In this document: in pieces, positions 23,989 through 31,866 of the stretch | Layout: each line of letters opens with the position of its first letter | Position numbering within the stretch: position 1 is the first letter of the stretch | Assembly: GCA_016188115.1 (NCBI GenBank) | Contig: JACPIK010000002.1 | Span: 631,847-680,076 of the forward strand | DNA: 48,230 nucleotides | From: Candidatus Woesearchaeota archaeon | GTDB taxonomy: Archaea > Nanobdellota > Nanobdellia > Woesearchaeales > GW2011-AR9 | Direction: 5' to 3' | The notes under the pieces: model-generated | Databases searched by the model: none | The model's input: only the letters and a program-made list of their open reading frames with translations | Told to the model about the DNA's origin: nothing | Program-made: the position numbers and the translations under genes

Positions 23989-25008
23989 TTAAGTCGTAAA
24001 CAACCGTCTCACAAACATCGTTGCATAGCTTCCCTTCGGCAAAAAGAAACAAACCTTCACTTTATACTTCCCGTCAAAACATTCATCGTTCTCATATTCA
24101 CCAATCTTTAACTTACTCACTGGCACAAACATCGATCGCAGCTCACCTTCAAGACTTAAATTAGGAATTTGACGAATGACAAAATTAGCCCCAGTCATGC
24201 TTTCTTTAGTAAGGATAGTATTCAATGCTTGCTCGATGGCAGGGTCATTGCTGCCCATATTGCCAAAGCCAGGAAGAGGAAACTGCAAACCACAAAAGTC
24301 TTCTTGGTTATCAATAAACACCAACGAACCAGCAGAGTAAGCAACCTCTTTAACATTTTTGCCGACAGAACGCAAATACAACCCCACCGCTTCATTCCAC
24401 AAATAGCTCTGATACGCATTTAGATATAAACGAATTAAGCGATCTGGCAGTGTTCTAATTGCTCCTACAGGATTAGTAGGATGCGCAGCCAAATATTCTT
24501 CACAGGAGGTATGATCAATCAATCCTGCGGCTGTTTTGAAATCTTTCTTAAGCAAAGCACGACCAACTTGAATATTTCTGGTTGAGAAACGCTGTTCGTC
24601 AAAATAGTTTGGACTTAATATAAGAGGGATTAACACATTCTTCTCATCCAAATCACGGACAGTAATCTCAAAATAATTACCCTCCAAATCACCTAATGAA
24701 AGAGGAGTTGCGCCATATCCCACAACTTCTAATTGGACGTGGTGAAGTTTGAGGTTGGAGAGTCTTTCTGCTTTAACACTACGCAAGGAGAGAAACTGAG
24801 TAGTTATTCCATGCATGTCTTTAGTACCAGCAAAACCAATATCTTTTTCAAAAATTCCTAAGACTTTTGCTAGATGAGAAATAACTTCTAATGTTGTACG
24901 TTCACGTTTGATACAGCGAACGTAGAGATAGAGACCTTTTTCTGTGAGTTTAAGTGATGCACGTTCTACTACAATAAAATCCTCAGGAAGATGCTTAAGA
25001 GTGTACAT
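23989..25008 (-). CDS. truD: tRNA pseudouridine synthase TruD
   Basis: From ATG 25008 the protein has 339 residues. It contains the TruD signature FAGTKDMHGITTQ, with the catalytic Asp, and NYFDEQRFSTRN, plus the family's NAYQSYLWNEAV helix. TruD/Pus7 enzymes make pseudouridine, mainly at tRNA position 13. TTTTAAAA at 25030-25037 lies 25 bases upstream, indicating a leaderless start, so the ATG is preferred over the TTG 6 bases earlier. The protein is shorter than many TruD proteins (about 350-420 residues), as in other DPANN genomes. Confidence 0.93.
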   Translation of the reverse strand: MYTLKHLPEDFIVVERASLKLTEKGLYLYVRCIKRERTTLEVISHLAKVLGIFEKDIGFAGTKDMHGITTQFLSLRSVKAERLSNLKLHHVQLEVVGYGATPLSLGDLEGNYFEITVRDLDEKNVLIPLILSPNYFDEQRFSTRNIQVGRALLKKDFKTAAGLIDHTSCEEYLAAHPTNPVGAIRTLPDRLIRLYLNAYQSYLWNEAVGLYLRSVGKNVKEVAYSAGSLVFIDNQEDFCGLQFPLPGFGNMGSNDPAIEQALNTILTKESMTGANFVIRQIPNLSLEGELRSMFVPVSKLKIGEYENDECFDGKYKVKVCFFLPKGSYATMFVRRLFTT

Positions 25009-25029
25009 TACCAATTCAGAACAGAAGGC

Positions 25030-25037
25030 TTTTAAAA
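25030..25037. promoter_or_regulatory. Symmetric TATA element between divergent genes
   Basis: TTTTAAAA is a perfect palindrome, centred 25.5 bases before the TruD start (25008, minus strand) and 28.5 bases before the start at 25062 (plus strand). Both distances fit leaderless transcripts, and no other TATA-like element lies in the 53-base gap, so one element may serve both directions. Confidence 0.6.
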
Positions 25038-25061
25038 AAGGTATGGAAAAAAGAGAAGATA

Positions 25062-26402
25062 ATGATAATTAGCCTTTCAGATGCACGAGCAGATATGTTC
25101 GATCCTTGGACCAGAACTGAAATAGTATCAAATACAGTTGGCCCTACTCGATTCACACAAAGAGCACTCGCAAGACTTGTTGATGATGGAAAAGTCGTTA
25201 TCGCTACCCATGAAGCAGATCTCGGTACGCTTGTTGATGGAACATACAATGTTGATCATGAGAAAACAATTCAAGCAGCAAAAGAGGTACGAGACGATCA
25301 ACTTTTGATTTTACCCATTCATGCTTATAGAATAGTTGGAAGAGATGCACATCAACTAACTGCATATGAAACAGGCCCATTTGTAAATCTTGATTCTATT
25401 GATGTACGTAGGAAAGTAATAGGTGCAGACGCACAATCTGGCGTATCAAAAACAGGACGTGAAACCGTTCCGTGGAACCCAGAAGTGGTACTTAAAGCTG
25501 CATTTGACAGACTTCATAATGCAAAAGAAGAAAATATTGACAAAGTATTCCTTGGCTATCGCTGGCAGGGTAATGACGGTCGTAGAAGAGTTGTAACATT
25601 CATGAATGCTCATGAAGGAGTAGAGTTACGTCTATTTCAAAATCTTGCTTTTCTAAAACTTGGTTTACCAATCCTTGAAACTGAATTAGAGACTCAAAAA
25701 GAATATGGAACGAAGAAACCATTATCTGCAACTGCGTTAATAGAAAGACGAAAAAAGCTTGAACGTAACGTAAAATATGTACAAGATAACAGCCTTGAAC
25801 CATTATTAAAAGATCTTGATGTCTCACTTACTGATCTTGTCGAAATTATTGGTAAACAATTCAACTACGGAACGGGGTTTATTATGCAAGCACCTTCACG
25901 CCATGATCCCCCTAAACAATATAAATTTCAACTTCTACGAGTACCACGCGTTCCGAAAGGACAGGAAAGTAAAGCCTATAGCATGGTCTGGGATCTTGAA
26001 GGAAGTGCAAATCCAGAAGATACACTCTATCAAAGTCAACGAAGAATTAAAACAATTGGTGTTGGTGCAAGCGAAGTCTTTTTTAGCCCTCATGAAATCG
26101 CAGCATATCACGCTTTACGTGTAAAATATGCCCGAAAACCAAGACCAGTGCCAATTAATCCATTTGTAATTCCAAAGAAAGACATGGCAGATTATGTAGA
26201 TCGATTACGATATGGCACCCTTCTCGTAGGAGTAAAAGATGGAAAATTTCAAGCACGGCCACTAATTGAAACTGAAATTGGACGACTTATTGGAATGAAA
26301 GCAGTTGCAGAGGGCTATGAACAGAATTTAACAACAGAACGTGGATACTTCAAAGAATCAGGACATGACCCTCAAAAGTATCTTACCCGACTCGTACCAT
26401 AA
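25062..26402 (+). CDS. Unrecognised 446-residue soluble protein
   Basis: The protein has no signal peptide or membrane segment. The first 120 residues are mixed alpha/beta (KVVIATHEADLGTLVDGTYN), a Lys/Glu-rich helical region follows (RKKLERNVKYVQDNSLEPLL), and the C-terminal half is basic with several Arg-Lys clusters (YARKPRPVPINPFVIPKKDM). I recognise no family. Basic patches could bind nucleic acid. It shares the promoter region with truD and overlaps the convergent gene at its 3' end by 20 bases. Confidence 0.6.
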   Translation: MIISLSDARADMFDPWTRTEIVSNTVGPTRFTQRALARLVDDGKVVIATHEADLGTLVDGTYNVDHEKTIQAAKEVRDDQLLILPIHAYRIVGRDAHQLTAYETGPFVNLDSIDVRRKVIGADAQSGVSKTGRETVPWNPEVVLKAAFDRLHNAKEENIDKVFLGYRWQGNDGRRRVVTFMNAHEGVELRLFQNLAFLKLGLPILETELETQKEYGTKKPLSATALIERRKKLERNVKYVQDNSLEPLLKDLDVSLTDLVEIIGKQFNYGTGFIMQAPSRHDPPKQYKFQLLRVPRVPKGQESKAYSMVWDLEGSANPEDTLYQSQRRIKTIGVGASEVFFSPHEIAAYHALRVKYARKPRPVPINPFVIPKKDMADYVDRLRYGTLLVGVKDGKFQARPLIETEIGRLIGMKAVAEGYEQNLTTERGYFKESGHDPQKYLTRLVP

Positions 26403-26886
26403 AATACACCACCCTCGCTTCCTTTGCATCATCAAAAAATACTTCTCCCTGACAATTGCGAAAGAAATCAAACGCCGCCCCTTCATTTTCTTTCAATCGT
26501 TTTTCATCAACTCTGCGAGCATCAAATCCCTTACCTTTCTGTTCAATGCCAATAATAAATCCCTTTGCGCCGAACCAAAGGTGAAATCGAAATGGAGCTT
26601 TATAATCAGAATAACTTAATGTATTTGAACCAGCTTCATTCAAAAAGTATGCAACTTCATCAGCAGGATTCTCATTAATCCAATTGTAAAGATCATAATG
26701 TGTCGCGTAGCGCGCATTAAGTAACTCAACAATGTCCCATTTTACTTCACCATACTTCCAAATAATCTCATCAGTATTGCTTAAATCCCGTACTACCTCA
26801 TCAGGATGAACAATAAACTGTTGGTATTTTTCCAACTGAATTTTTGTCAGTGCGTCAGCAAGAATACGAGTGTAAGAAATAACCAT
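26383..26886 (-). CDS. Unrecognised soluble protein
   Basis: The 167-residue protein has a helical N-terminal half (WKYGEVKWDIVELLNARYAT) and a beta-rich second half (FRFHLWFGAKGFIIGIEQKG). There is no signal peptide. The sequence is rich in aromatic residues and matches no family I know. The last 20 bases overlap the end of the convergent gene. Confidence 0.6.
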   Translation of the reverse strand: MVISYTRILADALTKIQLEKYQQFIVHPDEVVRDLSNTDEIIWKYGEVKWDIVELLNARYATHYDLYNWINENPADEVAYFLNEAGSNTLSYSDYKAPFRFHLWFGAKGFIIGIEQKGKGFDARRVDEKRLKENEGAAFDFFRNCQGEVFFDDAKEARVVYFMVRVG

Positions 26887-26959
26887 AAAAAGATGAGATC
26901 TCTTCTTAATTAAAAATCTGTCCTACATTTTAAAAAAAAGAGGGATAAATAAGACCAGT

Positions 26960-28087
26960 ATGAATTACAACACCATCTCGTTTTATCGTTACACCCTGCT
27001 TCAAAATCCTGAAGAACTACGTGACACGCTAAAACAATTCTGCGCGAAGAGAAACATCTTAGGAAGAATTCTCATAGCCACGGAAGGTATCAATGGTGCA
27101 GTAAGTGGTACCAAACCCCACATTGAAGAGCTCAAACAATACTTACAATCTGTCTTTCCAAATCTCACCTTCCGTGAACAAGAAAACGACAAAAATACCT
27201 ATCACAAACTCGTCGTCAAAGTACGTAAAGAAGTCTGTGCCTTCGATTACCCTATTGACGGACGACAAAGCGCCCAATATGTCACACCGCAAGAACTAGA
27301 GTCTATGTATCAGAATAAAGAAGATTTTGTCATCATCGATGCGCGTAACGATTATGAATACGAAGTAGGCAGGTTCAAGAATGCGCTTAAAATGCCAATT
27401 AAATCATTTCGTGAATTTCCCAAAACAATTAACGACCAATTCTCACAATTCAAAGACAAGAAAGTCGTAATGTATTGTACTGGTGGTATTCGTTGTGAAA
27501 AAGCCACAGCTTATATGAAGCATCACGGTTTTGAGAATGTCTACCACGTACAAGGCGGCATTATTAATTATATTAATCAAGTGCAAAACGACACCCCTTC
27601 CAAAAGTCATTGGGAAGGCGGACTTTTTGTTTTTGACGATCGATTAGTTCATCACACCGATTCTGCTATTACCCATTGTACACACTGCAAAAAAGAAAAC
27701 CAGCAGTATTACAACTGCCATAATCTTGATTGTGACAAACTCTTTATCTCATGTAAAGATTGCGCAAAAACCATGAACAAGACTTGCTCACCAGCTTGTA
27801 AAGATGCACCACGGCAACGTAAAGAAAAAATAATGGAAACAGAAGTTGGAAAAATTGAAAATTACTATGCCAAAAATAACGTCGCTTTTGTGAAATTATG
27901 TGCCAACCTTAAAGTTGGCGATTTTATCCATATAAAAGGAAAAACCACTAACACTAACCAAACCATCCAAGAGATGCAAAATGAAGACGGAAAAACCATC
28001 AGTCAAGCTCATGCAGGCCAATATGTTACATTCCCTATCAGCGAAAAAGTACGTTTAAATGACACTATTTCTATCCCGCAAAATTAA
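26960..28087 (+). CDS. trhO: tRNA wobble-uridine hydroxylase TrhO with C-terminal U32-type barrel
   Basis: Residues 1-290 form a TrhO (UPF0176/YceA) protein: an acylphosphatase-like N-terminus (ILIATEGINGAVSG), a rhodanese domain whose loop YCTGGIRC has the presumed catalytic Cys173, and a zinc-binding cysteine region (CTHCKKENQQYYNC onward). TrhO proteins make 5-hydroxyuridine at position 34 of tRNAs. The last 85 or so residues (TEVGKIENYYAKNNVAFVKL onward, with LKVGDFIHIKG and EKVRLNDTI) look like the translation-factor-like barrel at the end of U32 peptidases such as TrhP, which performs the same step by another route. I know of no such fusion; it starts at about residue 292 and shows no frameshift. 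Confidence 0.9.
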   Translation: MNYNTISFYRYTLLQNPEELRDTLKQFCAKRNILGRILIATEGINGAVSGTKPHIEELKQYLQSVFPNLTFREQENDKNTYHKLVVKVRKEVCAFDYPIDGRQSAQYVTPQELESMYQNKEDFVIIDARNDYEYEVGRFKNALKMPIKSFREFPKTINDQFSQFKDKKVVMYCTGGIRCEKATAYMKHHGFENVYHVQGGIINYINQVQNDTPSKSHWEGGLFVFDDRLVHHTDSAITHCTHCKKENQQYYNCHNLDCDKLFISCKDCAKTMNKTCSPACKDAPRQRKEKIMETEVGKIENYYAKNNVAFVKLCANLKVGDFIHIKGKTTNTNQTIQEMQNEDGKTISQAHAGQYVTFPISEKVRLNDTISIPQN

Positions 28088-28126
28088 CACATAAACCTTA
28101 TATAAAATCCCCGTTCCAGACTACCT

Positions 28127-29260
28127 ATGTTCAACTTCCAGATCACCCACCAAGAAGCGCACACTCAAGCACGTCTAGGTATTATCTCAACCCCCCACGG
28201 AAGTCTCAAAACCCCAGCATTCATTCCCGTTGCCACTAAGGCAGCCATTAAAGCACTCTCATTCAAAGAACTCCAAGAACTACAATTCGAAGCCACATTA
28301 TGTAATACCTACCATCTCTATCTGCAACCAGGGCATGAAACAGTAGCAAGGTTTGGTGGACTCCACAAGTTTAGCACTTGGAATAAACCAATATTCACTG
28401 ATTCTGGCGGATTTCAAGTCTTTAGTCTTAACAAAACTCTCTGTAAAGTTGAAGAAGACCAGGTTATCTTCCGATCTCATATTGACGCATCAAAACATAT
28501 TTTCACACCAGAAAAATCCATGCAAATCCAAAGAGCACTAGGCGCGGACATGATCTTTGCGTTTGATCAATGTCTTGATATTGAAGCGGATTATGAAACA
28601 ACCAAAAAATCTCTTGAAAGAACACATCGCTGGGAGCAGCGTAGCCTTGCTGAATTTCAAAAACTTAACATAGACAAAACACAAGCACTCTACGGCATCG
28701 TGCAAGGAGGTCGTTTCAAAGACCTCCGTGAAGAATCTGCAAAGTTTGTCGCTTCATTACCATTCGACGCTATTGGCATTGGCAGCATCTTTGGTGATCC
28801 TAAAGAAGAAAGCAAAGACCTCGTTGAACATGCGCTCAAATTCCTACCCCAAGACAAACCAAAACATCTTCTGGGCATTGGCAGTGTGGATGACATTTTC
28901 ATGTACGTCGCGTTAGGTATCGATACATTTGATTGTGTTCTTCCAACAAGATTAGCACGTGTTGGCTACATTTTTATTCGACCAGAAAGTGATGGCACAG
29001 TAGAAAATAAATTTCGCTATAGAGTATTAAATGCAAAATTTAAAGAAAGCCAAGAACCACTAGATTCACACTGTGATTGTTATGTATGTAAAACGTACAC
29101 CCAAGGCTACATACATCATTTGTATAAAGCCGATGAACTTTTATTTTACAATCTCACAACGTACCACAACCTAGCATTCTTTAGCAAATTAATGCAAGAA
29201 ATACGCGACGCGATAAAAACAAACACATTCAAAGAGTTAACACAAAAATGGATCAATTGA
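28127..29260 (+). CDS. tgt: tRNA-guanine transglycosylase, bacterial type
   Basis: At 377 residues without an extra C-terminal domain, this is the bacterial length, not the longer PUA-tailed archaeosine form. It has TDSGGFQVFSL (Asp92), GIVQGG (Gln193), the nucleophile Asp269 in TFDCVLPTRLARVG and a zinc site CDCYVCKTYTQGYIHH. It swaps guanine 34 for a 7-deazaguanine base, a precursor of queuosine. The base-selecting loop reads AIGIGSIFGDP (215-225) where bacteria have a GGLAVGE-type loop, so the preferred base is uncertain. CTTATATAAAA at about 28097-28107 gives a leaderless start. It heads an apparent operon up to 31813. Confidence 0.93.
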   Translation: MFNFQITHQEAHTQARLGIISTPHGSLKTPAFIPVATKAAIKALSFKELQELQFEATLCNTYHLYLQPGHETVARFGGLHKFSTWNKPIFTDSGGFQVFSLNKTLCKVEEDQVIFRSHIDASKHIFTPEKSMQIQRALGADMIFAFDQCLDIEADYETTKKSLERTHRWEQRSLAEFQKLNIDKTQALYGIVQGGRFKDLREESAKFVASLPFDAIGIGSIFGDPKEESKDLVEHALKFLPQDKPKHLLGIGSVDDIFMYVALGIDTFDCVLPTRLARVGYIFIRPESDGTVENKFRYRVLNAKFKESQEPLDSHCDCYVCKTYTQGYIHHLYKADELLFYNLTTYHNLAFFSKLMQEIRDAIKTNTFKELTQKWIN

Positions 29261-29269
29261 GGAAAAAGA

Positions 29270-29965
29270 ATGGGATTTAACGATTGGTTAAAACAATGTG
29301 AACGAGTTTCATTAGAAAGTGTTTTACACAGAAATGATGTTGTACTCGTTGACAGATCCGCAATTGGAAATACTGTTGGAATAAGAGAGCAATATGAAGT
29401 CGCAGATACAGACGCAGCACAAAAAGCAATTGAACAGCAAATGAGTCTTCTAAGATCACCAAAAACATATGCCATTAAAGAAACAATAAGAGAATTAACA
29501 GTGTATGCAGACTCAATTGAAAGACGAGGATCAGAACTTGCAGAACAAGCGGGACGTTACGTTAATATACCTAGAACCGCCGAACCAATATTAAAAGCAG
29601 TTGCGGCATACGTTAAACTGCATGCCCAGATTTCACAAGTCAAAGAATCATTAAAACCAGCAAACTTTGAAAGAGTAAGCATGCCACCGCAGATAGGCAT
29701 AAGTGGTATTGATACAGTTGAAGTTGCAAAGAGACATCTGCAATATCATCCAAGAAAAAGAATGGCGATTGTAACTCGTGATCCCACTATCTCGAGCAAT
29801 TTTTTTACCTATCTCAATGAAGCACCCCAAGTTATATGTAACCAAACAAGTGATGCAATAGCATTATTTTACGTTGATGAAAAAGATGTAAACCTAACCA
29901 GAAGAGTGCATCTTAAAGAATTATATAGGGATGTAGAAAGGGCATTATCTGGATTAAGAGAATAA
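29270..29965 (+). CDS. PIN-like putative nuclease in tgt-queA operon
   Basis: The 231-residue protein starts 9 bases after tgt with a GAGG ribosome-binding motif. Its pattern suits a PIN-domain fold: DVVLVDRSAIG (Asp28), KETIREL (Glu75), GISGIDTVEVAKRH (Asp148) and MAIVTRDPTISS (Asp171), which would make up a four-acid metal site. A helical insertion (about 78-125) is larger than usual. PIN proteins cut RNA. The assignment is from pattern only. Its place between tgt and queA suggests a role in tRNA or RNA quality control. Confidence 0.5.
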   Translation: MGFNDWLKQCERVSLESVLHRNDVVLVDRSAIGNTVGIREQYEVADTDAAQKAIEQQMSLLRSPKTYAIKETIRELTVYADSIERRGSELAEQAGRYVNIPRTAEPILKAVAAYVKLHAQISQVKESLKPANFERVSMPPQIGISGIDTVEVAKRHLQYHPRKRMAIVTRDPTISSNFFTYLNEAPQVICNQTSDAIALFYVDEKDVNLTRRVHLKELYRDVERALSGLRE

Positions 29966-29974
29966 TTTGTTACA

Positions 29975-30964
29975 ATGGATCAAATAAACCTCGAATCATA
30001 CAACTATGTACTTCCTCGCGAACATATCGCTCAAGAGGCAATGCATCCACGTGACCACTGCAAACTCCTAGTACTTCACGAAGATGGTAAGATTGAAGAC
30101 AAACATTTCTACAACATTGTTGACTATCTTCAACCAGGAGATGTTCTTGTTCTCAATGAAACCAAAGTACAGCATTGTAAGCTAATTGCAACCAAAAAAA
30201 CAGGGGGAAATGTTGAGATTATTCTCACCAAACGTATTGCCCCTTGTGCTTATGAAAGTCGAATCAAAGGCAGTAACCTTCATCCCGGCGTAATCATTCT
30301 CACTGCAAACAATCGAGCCTATATTTCTAAACAGAAAGATGATGTGTTTACCCTCTTCTTTGATAACGAACTTGCACCAGAAGACATTCTTCTTCTTACT
30401 CCACCCTACATCAAACAAACTGTACCTGAAGAGGATTATCAAACTGTCTTCGCCAAAAAAGAAGGCTCACTTGCCGCACCAACTGCAGGACTTCATTTCA
30501 CTCAAGAACTACTCGAGAAAATAAAACACAAAGGCATCAAAATTGCTAAAGTACGGCTTGACATCTCGTTTGAAACATTTCTTCCAGTACGAGATATTCA
30601 CAATCACAAAACAGGAAAAGAATATTTTGAACTCGACCAAGAAAATGCCGACATCATTAACTCAGGAAGAATTATTGCCGTTGGAACAACCACTGTCAAA
30701 TGTTTAGAAAGCTGTCAATGGCATAACGGCAAAGTACTTCCCACAACCGGAGATTCGCAAATCTTTATCACGCCAGGGCATCAATTTAACGCACCTATCA
30801 AAGCTATGATTACCAATTTTCATCTCCCTAAATCTTCACTACTTTTGTTAACCAGTGCATTTGTAGCATGGGAGAAATTACTTCCAGCGTATGAACATGC
30901 AGTCAAAGAAAATTATCGATTTTATTCATTAGGAGATGCGATGATGTTATGGAGGCAGCAATAA
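29975..30964 (+). CDS. queA: S-adenosylmethionine:tRNA ribosyltransferase-isomerase QueA
   Basis: The 329-residue protein is a standard QueA: DYLQPGDVLVLNETKV near residue 55, a split beta-barrel region, APTAGLHFTQELLEKIK with the following LDISFETFLPV, and MITNFHLPKSSLLLLTSAFV near the end. QueA adds the ribosyl part of S-adenosylmethionine to preQ1-tRNA and makes epoxyqueuosine, the step after Tgt. It begins 9 bases after the PIN-like gene, and its TAATG stop overlaps the next start, so it is translated as part of the operon. QueA is a bacterial enzyme that is rare in archaea. Confidence 0.95.
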   Translation: MDQINLESYNYVLPREHIAQEAMHPRDHCKLLVLHEDGKIEDKHFYNIVDYLQPGDVLVLNETKVQHCKLIATKKTGGNVEIILTKRIAPCAYESRIKGSNLHPGVIILTANNRAYISKQKDDVFTLFFDNELAPEDILLLTPPYIKQTVPEEDYQTVFAKKEGSLAAPTAGLHFTQELLEKIKHKGIKIAKVRLDISFETFLPVRDIHNHKTGKEYFELDQENADIINSGRIIAVGTTTVKCLESCQWHNGKVLPTTGDSQIFITPGHQFNAPIKAMITNFHLPKSSLLLLTSAFVAWEKLLPAYEHAVKENYRFYSLGDAMMLWRQQ

Positions 30965-31287
30965 TGAGCACAGAAAAATTACCTACAAAAGATTTACACT
31001 CTTGTGTTACATTAAGTTTAGAAAACAGAATCATTTATGTTCCAAATGAACGATGTACAATCACAAGACAGAGCCTTATTGGAAATAACAGAGACGATAG
31101 ATCCAATACACTTGTAGTAACATATTCTCAACAACCAGGATTTCACTCCAACCAACCATTCGCTTCAAAAGAAAGAATAGAACCAGCATGGAATGTCACA
31201 GGCATACGATATCAATATACTGCTCCAAATCATCCAGCACCTAGCATTGGTATGTTCTATGGGCAACCACAATCTGAAGATGAATAA
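30964..31287 (+). CDS. Small unrecognised protein in the queA operon
   Basis: The 107-residue protein starts at the ATG of TAATG that overlaps the queA stop; an upstream in-frame ATG lies inside queA and is not needed. The sequence is mostly beta and polar (SLENRIIYVPNERCTITRQS), with a Gly/Pro-rich tail ending in YGQPQSEDE. No family is recognised. Because its end overlaps the methyltransferase start by 8 bases, it is tightly coupled to both neighbours. Confidence 0.6.
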   Translation: MSTEKLPTKDLHSCVTLSLENRIIYVPNERCTITRQSLIGNNRDDRSNTLVVTYSQQPGFHSNQPFASKERIEPAWNVTGIRYQYTAPNHPAPSIGMFYGQPQSEDE

Positions 31288-31813
31288 GTTTCTAATCGAG
31301 CTTGAACAAGAAGCCATTCGCCGCAAAATTCCTATTATTGGACCAGAAAAAGCAGTCTGGCTGCACGAAAAAATTAAAGAATTCAAACCACAAGAAATTT
31401 TAGAATTAGGAACCGCAGCAGGGTATAGTGGCATAGTCCTTGGCAGCGAAGGGGCGCATCTCACGACAATTGATAAAAGTATTAAAATTCAACAAGAAGG
31501 TAAAGAGAATTTAGAAAAGGCAAAAATCAATGCAACAGTCATTTTTGCCGATATCCCTACATATCTCCACGAATTAACAAAAACCAAAAAAGAATATTTT
31601 GATCTTATCTTTATCGACTTTGAAAAACGCGAATATCTTACAGCTCTTCCCCACTGTATCCACCTAGTCAAAGTTGGTGGACATATAATTACCGATAATG
31701 TACTGATGGACAAATCTAAAGATTTTCTTGAAGCAGTTACACATCATCCACAACTAGAAACAGAAATCATTCACATTAAAGACGGTTTGACGTTGAGTAG
31801 AAGGATTGCTTAA
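31280..31813 (+). CDS. SAM-dependent O-methyltransferase, TrmR/YrrM-like
   Basis: From ATG 31280 the protein has 177 residues; the frame extends further upstream but would overlap most of the previous gene. SAM-binding motif I is ILELGTAAGYSG, followed by LTTIDKS, FDLIFIDFEKREY and GGHIITDNVLM, the signatures of the catechol-O-methyltransferase-like group that includes TrmR, which turns 5-hydroxyuridine 34 into 5-methoxyuridine. With a TrhO gene just upstream the TrmR role is attractive but not proven; other members methylate small catechols. Confidence 0.8.
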   Translation: MNKFLIELEQEAIRRKIPIIGPEKAVWLHEKIKEFKPQEILELGTAAGYSGIVLGSEGAHLTTIDKSIKIQQEGKENLEKAKINATVIFADIPTYLHELTKTKKEYFDLIFIDFEKREYLTALPHCIHLVKVGGHIITDNVLMDKSKDFLEAVTHHPQLETEIIHIKDGLTLSRRIA

Positions 31814-31866
31814 AAGTCACAACTATTCAAGAGTAAATTTTTAAATAACTCTTATTTTCTAGAATT

